64,000 nt of DNA from NCBI GenBank assembly GCA_947311845.1, contig CAMZMU010000111.1:21288261-21352260 (forward strand), given 5' to 3'. The notes below the pieces were generated by a model. That model did not search any database. It saw nothing but the letters and a program-made list of their open reading frames with translations, and was not told the DNA's origin. Below are positions 57,401-64,000 of this stretch, piece by piece. The first letter of the stretch is position 1. Each line of letters begins with the position of its first letter. Both the position numbers and the translations under genes were made by a program. Source of the DNA: Poa pratensis. Taxonomy: Eukaryota; Streptophyta; Magnoliopsida; Poales; Poaceae.

Positions 57401-58148
57401 GGCGATCAAGTGAAGGCCTGTAACCTTGTCCAGCATCCGTCGATTCGAGTCAGCAAAGGGCCTTCCTCCATTTCTTCGGCTGAGAGCTGGTGATCCCACG
57501 CCTTGGTCCTGACGTAAGCCGCAGTCGAGAAGGTGGCGACTCCGTCTTGCTCGACACTCGCATAAAACCACCCTTTCCTCCAGCCTTGGCGGAGTCGACG
57601 GTCTTCAGGCGGGGAAATAGGGTGTCGCTGCGCACCTGGATGCCGCAGCCGCCCACGGGGTAGGTGCGACCACCTCCTCTGTTGGGTCGCACCATGAATA
57701 TGTCTTCCATAGCGCCCAGCTGGGTGCGACGCCGAGGAAGCACTCGCACAGCGTGATAAAACACGCAATATGCATAATACCGTTCGGGGTGAGATCGTGG
57801 ATCTGCACCCCGTAGGCAAAAAGAGCCACGAACAAAGTCGTGGAGGGGAAGAGAGAAGCCCCTGGACACAAACTCCGCAAACAACACGCTCGTTGGCGCG
57901 TGGTTCGGGGCATACCTCCTTGGGCGACGGCGCGCGGACGGCGAGCTGCTCCGCGGGTGGCAGATATCCCTGCTCGCGGAGCTTGAGCAAATGGGCGTCC
58001 TTGATGGTGGACCTCGCCCAATCCCCGCTGTTCTTCTTCAGGGCAGCGGTGGACGCAGATGTACCCGCCACGGTCTTTTTGCCCTTGGCCGCATCGGTCG
58101 CGGCAGCAGCAGCAGCAGCACCACGCTTGGAGCCCCACCTTTCGCCAT
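54442..58148 (-). pseudogene. Antisense multi-exon gene of the Tat element (Transposase_28-like region), degenerate
   Basis: On the minus strand, a likely start ATG at 58148 is followed by an Ala-rich leader (SKRGAAAAAAATDAAKGKK). A conserved region comes next: DWARSTIKDAHLLKLREQGY, PPAEQLAVRAPSPKE, EFVSRGFSLPLHDFVRG and VQIHDLTPNGIMHIACFITL. This matches what I know as the 'putative gypsy type transposon' (Transposase_28) family. Further pieces (MSPEELSRNELVNHVRHI near 57290, acidic segments at 56933-57115, coiled-coil stretches at 55980-56270 and 55000-55280, a 150-residue block at 55402-55930) lie between plausible splice sites such as the donor near 57187. A C-terminal piece (TLIECTREQLCGPELPV) ends at the stop at 54442. 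Several frameshifts break it. Role unknown. Confidence 0.68.
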
Positions 58149-59407
58149 TGCAGCAGTGGAGGGTGTGGGAGGCAAAGAGCTTGGGCGCAGACAATGGGGG
58201 CAAAGTGCGGGGAAGAAGATGAGACGAGGGGCGGCGCAGGGAAAATGGCAAGTAAAAAACTCTGCCAGCGCGTCCCCCTATTTACCACAGATCGCAAAAT
58301 GATCGTAACCGTCAAAAAGATGCATACGCTCGCGCGAAATCTAGCCATACACGTGGGGCCACGGAGAGCAACCGTCGCCGGCCACTCCGCCCACTACGCA
58401 CGGAATCCAGGAAACCATCATCACGCCCCGTGAAAATCGCGCCAGAACGGTCAAATCAAGTCCACGCGGCGTCATCCCTGGTCAGCTCTGCAGAAACGGG
58501 CCCACAAAACAGGGTCACGTCTTATCAAAGCCTCTCCAAGCACGCCACCGCTTGTCAGAGATAGCAGTCGCAAAATGCGTCATTGCTGACGTTGTTCTCA
58601 TCTTCACAACTGGCATAAAGTCACTCGATGATATCTTCGGGTGGTCTCTCGCAAGAATTTCGGTTGGTTTAGCAAAGGTCATAAGCCAGTCGAAATTTCG
58701 ACTGCATCATCATACTCCCATCGGGAGCATATCAAAAAATTTCTTTGACTAAAATGTGCAGGGTAAAAGATTTTGAGATTATCCTCCATTGCAAGCAATA
58801 AAGCACAATCTCGGGGGCTACTCCCATCGGGAGCGCTGTCGCGCACCCGATAGAATAATGGCAAAAGTAGTCGTCGACATATTCGACTAAGTTCATAAGC
58901 AAAATCACACTCAAAATATTCCCGAGTTGATCCGACGATCCTTGGATGCTGCATGCATAGTGCAAAGGTAAGACCCGCCGATCAGTCGAGCTGGGCTAAG
59001 GACCGCTCCAGCAGCGTTATCCTTAAATTTCCGTGTCAGCAGACATGATGAATATCCCCGACGGACGCGTTGGGTTAGATTCAAAATTATGCTGCAGTTC
59101 GATTCGTAAGACCTCAACGGCCGTTTCGAGTCTGTCCAGTTTGTTCCAGATTCGAGTCCGGGGACTCGAGTTTGATTGAAAGCTAGTATGGTTTTGCCAC
59201 AAATGGTAGTTAACTGGCCCCGATCCGTCGTGTGTGCCGGGCCTGCTAAGCTAATATCCCTTGACTATCATAAGCAAAAACTCATAGTCGATGAAACACT
59301 CGACATAGCCAACATGTGCTATTTCATAAGAATTCTAAATACAGATGCAAAAAATGTAACGTGCATGATGTATGAGTCCATGCCCGACTCTTCGAATCAG
59401 ACAAGTA
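58149..59407 (+). other. Non-coding 3' region of the Tat element
   Basis: No protein supported. It would be the upstream promoter side of the antisense gene. Contains one extra polypurine-like CTCGGGGGCTACT at 58810. Confidence 0.5.
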
Positions 59408-59419
59408 CTCGGGGGCTAC
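59408..59419 (+). other. Polypurine tract
   Basis: CTCGGGGGCTAC immediately precedes the 3' LTR and would prime plus-strand synthesis. Confidence 0.75.
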
Positions 59420-59907
59420 TGACATGGGTATGCCTATCGGGTACCCTACCATGAGGGTACCTGGTGCACGTATCGACTAGGCCCAACTATCAGAGCCTAC
59501 ATGAAGCCCATGAAGGGAGGCCCACGAAGATGGAGTATCCTCCAAGTTTGGCGAAACAATAGTCGGTTTAGAGTTTCCTTACTTGTAAATCGAGTCGGTT
59601 ACGAACACCCGAGACCCAGCCTATTATTTAAGGACTGGGAGGGCCATCGAACCAGACCACGTACTTTCAGAGCCACCAAAACCCTAGCGAGATCGACATC
59701 TCGCCGGGACCCTTGTAACCATCATATTCACAAAGCAATAACAGACAGGCAGGACGTAGGGGTGTTACCTCCACACGAGGGCCCTGAACCTGGGTAAAAT
59801 CTTTGCCCTGCTTGTCAGCCGACGATACTTCCAGCTCTACCACGTTCTCTCCCATATTCATAACCTAGGGACCTTAACCATGGGTCTTGATGAGTCTACC
59901 CTCGTCA
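59420..59907 (+). repeat. 3' LTR of the Tat-type element
   Basis: 488 bp, differing from the 5' LTR by one substitution and two short C-run indels. Followed by ACCGC at 59908-59912. Confidence 0.95.
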
Positions 59908-60330
59908 ACCGCCGCCTCCAGATCGGCCTCGCCCTGACGACGCTTGGCGTCCTCGCGCTCGAAATCGGCGCGGGAGAGTTGGCAAGCGATCTCCAGATCA
60001 CGATCCTCCTCCTCTTCCTCTTCCTCTTCCTCCTCGTCGGAGGACGAGGACGAGGAGGAAGACGGATGGCGGCCGGGGTACATCGCCTGGCGGATCTCGC
60101 GGTAGCTGCAATGGTGGCCAATGAGCGGGTGCGGCCGGAGCCTTCGCCGTGCGGACGAGCGCCAAGGCTGCGGGAACCGGCCCGCGGGGGACGGATCGGC
60201 GGCGGCCTGTTCCGCAAGCTCGTCCCGCAACACCAGCTGACGCTGCTGCTGCCTGGCCGCGGCCGCGGTCACGGCCGCGATGGCCGGATCTACCAGCGCC
60301 GACGGTGGAAGCCATGCGAGAGAGTGGAGA
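59908..60330 (-). pseudogene. CACTA-borne acidic protein, N-terminal part (split by Gypsy insertion)
   Basis: The minus-strand frame reads QQQRQLVLRDELAEQAAADP, then PHPLIGHHCSYREIRQAMYP, a Ser run, and about 12 consecutive acidic residues before DLEIACQLSRADFERED. It meets the Gypsy insertion at EADLEAAV. An ATG near 60315 (MASTVGAGRSGHRGR) is in a different frame, so a frameshift near the start or a different start must be assumed. Low-complexity repeats are encoded by GAG/GAA-rich DNA. I do not recognise the family, but similar ORFs may be common cargo of Triticeae CACTA elements. Confidence 0.5.
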
Positions 60331-61013
60331 GGAGGAGGACTGTGCGGCGGCTAGGGTTGGAAGTGAGTGAGAGTGAGAGTGAAGGGCATAGTGGTTCTTA
60401 TAGGCCGGCTGTCGGGCTGCTTCTAATGGCACGGAGATTACGAAAACTGTCTGTGTGCGAGGTGCACACATCGGTAACGGAGGTAAAATACCTCCGTTGC
60501 CAACATATATTCCACTATTCACCGTTGCCGATGTTGTGGGCCTGCTTTACGGCCCAGTGAGGGCCGCGGGGGATGTCGCGATTTACCGTGCCTAACTCCT
60601 GCCGTTGCTATAGAGGGGTATCCGATGTGTCGTTCTGTTCTAGTGATATGCCCCATTGATGTTTCGAGTATAGGCTTTCAAATGCATCAATCCTTTGAGA
60701 TAGAAATATCAAGTTGCCCGCTGAGATACCAATTTTTTTTTTGGTGAGTAACTAAATACATTAGCATCTGTCAATACAACTATCTTATGGTACCGGAGAG
60801 CTACTATATTAGAGAGAAAACGCCGATAGTAACAGAAGTTCAAAAGAAAACAATGTGCACCTTCACCTTCGACCTCTTCGTTTTTATACATGGCTGCTTC
60901 GTCCCTCCTTTCAATGTTGAGAATTTTTGCCTGTCAGAGGCAAAATAGCCTGCATCCATGTTTTGAAGGCATGTTTAGATTTGAGTGAATGGCAGCAACA
61001 TAATGTGTACGTT

Positions 61014-61269
61014 GCAAACAAAGTTGACACCGAAAACCATATTATGAAACATTTTTGGCATTTTGTAGTTAACGTATTTGTATGTACTCTATATGAATGT
61101 AATAAGGATTAGTGAAGTAAAACTTTTCCCTGTCGAATGAGTGCAAACAAAGTTGACACAGAAAACCATATTATGAACATTATCTGGCATTTTGTAGTTA
61201 ACGTATTTGTATGTACACTATATGAATGTAATTAAGGATTAGTCAAGTAAAACTTTTCCTGTCGAATGA
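61014..61269. repeat. Tandem duplication of a 129-bp unit
   Basis: GCAAACAAAGTTGACAC starts at 61014 and 61143. Both copies run through TTGTAGTTAACGTATTTGTA and end TGTCGAATGAG, with a few differences. Confidence 0.9.
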
Positions 61270-62071
61270 GACCAAATGACAAAGCACTAATACGTATCGG
61301 AGACCAAATGACAAAACTTTAACACCTATAATATTTTGCTATTCCTTATTTTATTCGGAATTTGCACTGCTTTTGGAGATAGAACGGATAGAATTGGTTG
61401 GGTATGTCTTAGCATCAACAGATTGAAAAGAAAACTTTGTACCTGAAATTCCTATCCGGCCTTGCTTTGCACTACCTCCAGCCGAATCACCTTGAACTAT
61501 GAAGATTTTTGAATTCATGTGTGAGCAGCAAACGTCAAATCCTCGAAAGCCGGAAGCGGCCGAGCCAGGGGGAATGAGATCGAATTGGGTTATAGGGTTA
61601 GCGCTTGTGCTTATTTACTGGAGGACCTTGCCACAATTTTTGGAAAAATGCGAGGGCTTTTCTGCGAAAAAGCGCTCGAAGGAGGTCTGAAACGCTTAGC
61701 TTTTATGTATGTGTAGACCGATTCAAATATTTAGAAAACGCGGGGATTTTTCTACAGGAAAAACGCGTGGGCCGATCCGTAAATTATATGGAACGTAGGG
61801 GCTGTTCCGTAAAAATCACGCCAGTCGTCGCATCTGGACCGGACGACGCGGATTATGTCCATCAAAATAAAAATGTTAAAACATGAAACTTGTTTGGAAG
61901 GGTGATATCCATCTACTCGTGAAAGAGAAATTCAAACGGATGACAGAGTGCGACGAATTTGACGAAATTCGTCAAACGTTTGTGCGAACTTGGATCCAAA
62001 ATTAGAAGGTAGAGTCGACTAAACTCGAAAACCGATCACGGAATGGAACGTACTCGTCGACGCGCATATAT

Positions 62072-62290
62072 TTCGTGTGTATGTTGTATTGGAAAGGAGA
62101 GCAAAAAGAAAAAATACCGTGCACGCTGCACTGTAGAAGCCCGCGCTGTAGGGCATCTGCAGTGCCCTTCGTGTGTATGTTGTATTGGAAAGGAGAGAAA
62201 AAAATAAAAAAATATACAGTGCGTGCACTGTACCTGCTACAGCGCACTCTGCACTGTAGCACATGTACAGTGCCCCGTCGACGTGGATGC
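62072..62290. repeat. Tandem duplication with 96-bp offset and small inverted repeats
   Basis: TTCGTGTGTATGTTGTATTG occurs at 62072 and 62168. Each copy is followed by an A-rich stretch and then GCACTGTA-type words in both orientations, which could fold into hairpins. Confidence 0.8.
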
Positions 62291-62941
62291 CTCCATCGCT
62301 GGCTGAAAGGGTCAGCCATTACAAGATAATATATACAAGATATGAATTAATATTAATTAGAAAATATATGTCTTAGAACCTTTATTCTTAGGTAGTAGGA
62401 GTACTTAGCAAAGTCACAAATATGAGAATGCGAGGCATATTAGATATCTTTTTTTAAATAATGTTGATTAAAATGTAAATAAATACTAACAGATTCAGAT
62501 AGTACAAGATATGAATTAATAAATATATGAACAATAGAACATTTAGCCATATTAATCATACTATAATGAAATAAGGAATTGATATCATGTTCCGGATAAA
62601 GAAAAGAAAATGTATCAAAGGCTTTCCAAGGTGCAAACACCATCACATTTATAATATTAGTATTACATAATAATGATGTGTGTCATACACCTGTTAGATA
62701 GTAGGTGTAGATAGAAAAGTTATAAATATGAGGATGCGAGGGAAGCAATTACAACTCAACTTTATTTATTCGATGGATAAAACACAACAAAGCAAAGCAC
62801 ACGCAGTGGAGTGGCGAAATCGAAAGAGTGGTAGCTGCTGCATCATCTGCCTGTGCAGGAATCAGGCAGGCAGAGGCAGGCTACGCTTATTTGTGGTAAA
62901 AATAGTAAAGCTCAAGTGTGGAGAATGAATGGATAGTGGAG

Positions 62942-64000
62942 CTAGGCGGCGGTCCGTGGGACGTTGTATTCGGCGAGGTAAGGCGTGGTGGTAAGCCCAG
63001 TCTTCACGACCACCTCCACCTGTTCCCACACATTCTTCTCTCTGGCCAACTGCTCGATGACGCCGAGGATGTCCTTGTTGACGTCGTACCCCATGGTGCC
63101 GATGACCTTCTCCGTCGTCGGGCCCAGGTCGGCGTTGACGATGAGGAAGCCAGTGCCGTTTTTGTTTTCCTCGACGCGCACTATGCTTGGGCCACCGAAG
63201 AGGTTGTGCCTGCAAGAGAGGGCTTCCTGGTACGCGCCGGAGAGGAGCACGGCCACGTAGTAGCCACCGAGCTCAGGATCCAGCGGGTGCAGCGGCAGTG
63301 TCGCGGTGTTGCCGATGAACTTCTCTATCTTGCCGTCGCTGTCGCAGGTGATGTCTAGGAGCGTGCCCATTTGAGTTGGCTTCTCGTTGAGCCGGCTCAC
63401 CGGCATCATCGGGAAGAGCTGCTTGATAGCCACGAAGTCGGGAACCAGCGAGAGACGGAGAGGTTCATGTGGTAGCTGTAGATGGTGCCCTTCTCGGCGG
63501 CGATCTTCTTGGATAGCTTCTTGGCCAGCTTGAACATCTCGATCCCGTGCTTCTGGAGGTCAACGGCGTGCGAGTGCATATCACCATCCATCTCCGTCTT
63601 CGTGAGTGCGAGTCTCGGCTGATTGGAAGATAGATGCTGGATCTTGCTGTGCAGCTGCTCGGTGGTGTGGTCGTCGTCCTCGTCCTTGGGCTGAGGGATC
63701 GCTGAGAGCGCCTCGAGGATGATCATGGAGTGGTGCGAGACCATGGCGCGGCCGCTCTCGGTGCACAGCACAGGGTGGGGGACGCCGCCATATTGCTCGC
63801 ACGTGAGCCGCACCGCCTGCACGATGCTGGATGCGTACTGCTCCAGCCCGTACGCCACCGACATGTCGGAGTCGCCTGACCGGGTACCGTCGTAGTCGAC
63901 GCCCAGGCCCCCGCCGCAGTCCAGCGTGGCCATCTCCGAGGCGCCGTACTGCTTCACTAGGGTGCAGTAGATGCCGGCGGCCTCCCTCGCCGCCTTGGAC
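62942..64000 (-). pseudogene. ADC: Arginine decarboxylase, C-terminal half, with one frameshift; runs off the window
   Basis: Arginine decarboxylase makes agmatine from arginine, the first step of one plant polyamine route, and uses pyridoxal phosphate. The upstream frame (64000 to about 63450, open at the window edge) has [19 protein letters not shown] and [19 protein letters not shown], typical of the barrel domain. A second frame (about 63460 to 62942) has [34 protein letters not shown] with the active-site Cys, and YQEALSCRHNLFGGPSIVRV. The two meet in the conserved NLS(V/I)...PDF region at about 63450-63465, where the length is off by a non-multiple of three, so the gene is frameshifted here or the sequence has an error. 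The C-terminus (AEYNVPRTAA then stop) is shorter than I expect for classical plant enzymes. No introns, as usual for plant ADC genes. Confidence 0.88.

Larger units (their letters stand above)
39426..59907 (+). mobile_element. Gypsy LTR-retrotransposon, Tat-type with dual RNase H, 20.5 kb with nested inserts
   Basis: The LTRs are 491 and 488 bp (39426-39916 and 59420-59907), each TGACATGGG...CTCGTCA, flanked by ACCGC. A primer-binding site follows the 5' LTR and a polypurine tract precedes the 3' LTR. The internal order is gag, protease, reverse transcriptase, RNase H, a second (archaeal-type) RNase H, integrase and then an antisense gene. This architecture marks the Tat/Ogre lineage of plant Gypsy elements. 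A LINE interrupts gag and a 4.64-kb solo-LTR-like element interrupts RT. The coding region has three in-frame stops and at least three frameshifts, so this copy is not autonomous. Confidence 0.95.
37882..60645. mobile_element. Small non-autonomous CACTA transposon split by a Gypsy element
   Basis: The left end is CACTAGTACAGAACGACACA and the right end read inward is CACTAGAACAGAACGACACA. They are matching terminal repeats of about 24 bp with the diagnostic CACTA start. ATA flanks both (37879-37881 and 60646-60648), the 3-bp duplication typical of the superfamily. Subterminal regions at both ends carry many copies of GGCAACGG-type motifs in both orientations. Without the nested Gypsy element it is about 2.3 kb. 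It holds no transposase, only an acidic ORF and an 83-bp tandem array. Confidence 0.92.
60646..62941. other. Repeat-containing spacer, possible exon at 60709-60891 (minus)
   Basis: The minus-strand frame at 60709-60891 ([20 protein letters not shown], then [19 protein letters not shown]) looks protein-like but is unrecognised. It could belong with the exon-like piece at 37414-37603, which was adjacent before the transposons arrived. The rest is AT-rich with local duplications. Confidence 0.35.

Overview
This window is plant nuclear DNA, very probably from a Triticeae grass (wheat, Aegilops, barley or rye group). The reasons are a split 18-exon gene with GT-AG introns, Stowaway and Tourist MITEs, an Au-type SINE fragment, LTR-retrotransposons in the style common in wheat, and deeply nested transposons. 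The species call is inference. Only two stretches look like conserved host genes, and most of the rest is transposon.

Left arm (1-13.7 kb). A 5'-truncated minus-strand LINE (about 69-2095) is followed by a GC-rich segment with a possible gene fragment. A 3.1-kb Mutator-like element (5216-8321) has long terminal inverted repeats, a 9-bp target duplication, a broken transposase and a 55-bp SINE fragment inside it. It abuts a PIF/Harbinger element with a broken DDE transposase (8330-10519). Two further Harbinger-type elements (10738-12501 and 12505-13745) sit end to end and share one TTA target site; the first carries an unrecognised open reading frame.

Host gene (about 15-25.5 kb, minus strand). 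An apparently intact gene encodes an 838-residue DENN-domain protein, a likely Rab guanine-nucleotide exchange factor. All 18 coding exons could be placed with consistent phases. A 5'-UTR exon lies near 25.4 kb. The introns hold a Stowaway MITE, a Tourist MITE, two local tandem duplications and a short hairpin.

Middle (25.5-37.9 kb). There is a foldback element (about 28.6-29.0 kb) and a 1-kb polyadenylated retroposon with a 14-bp target duplication (29339-30346). Next is a young non-autonomous LTR-retrotransposon in minus orientation (30712-37384, target duplication ATATT) whose only evident protein is gag-like.

Nest (37.9-60.6 kb). A small non-autonomous CACTA element (termini 37882 and 60645, target duplication ATA) was split by a dual-RNase-H (Tat-type) Gypsy element (39426-59907, target duplication ACCGC). 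That element was in turn hit by a truncated LINE in gag (42028-44611, 15-bp target duplication) and by a 4.64-kb solo-LTR-like element in reverse transcriptase (46812-51451, target duplication ACCTA). The Gypsy element also carries a degenerate multi-exon antisense gene between pol and its 3' LTR. Its two LTRs differ by one substitution, although its coding region is badly damaged.

Right end (60.6-64 kb). A repeat-rich spacer leads to the C-terminal half of an arginine decarboxylase gene on the minus strand. It has one frameshift and runs out of the window.
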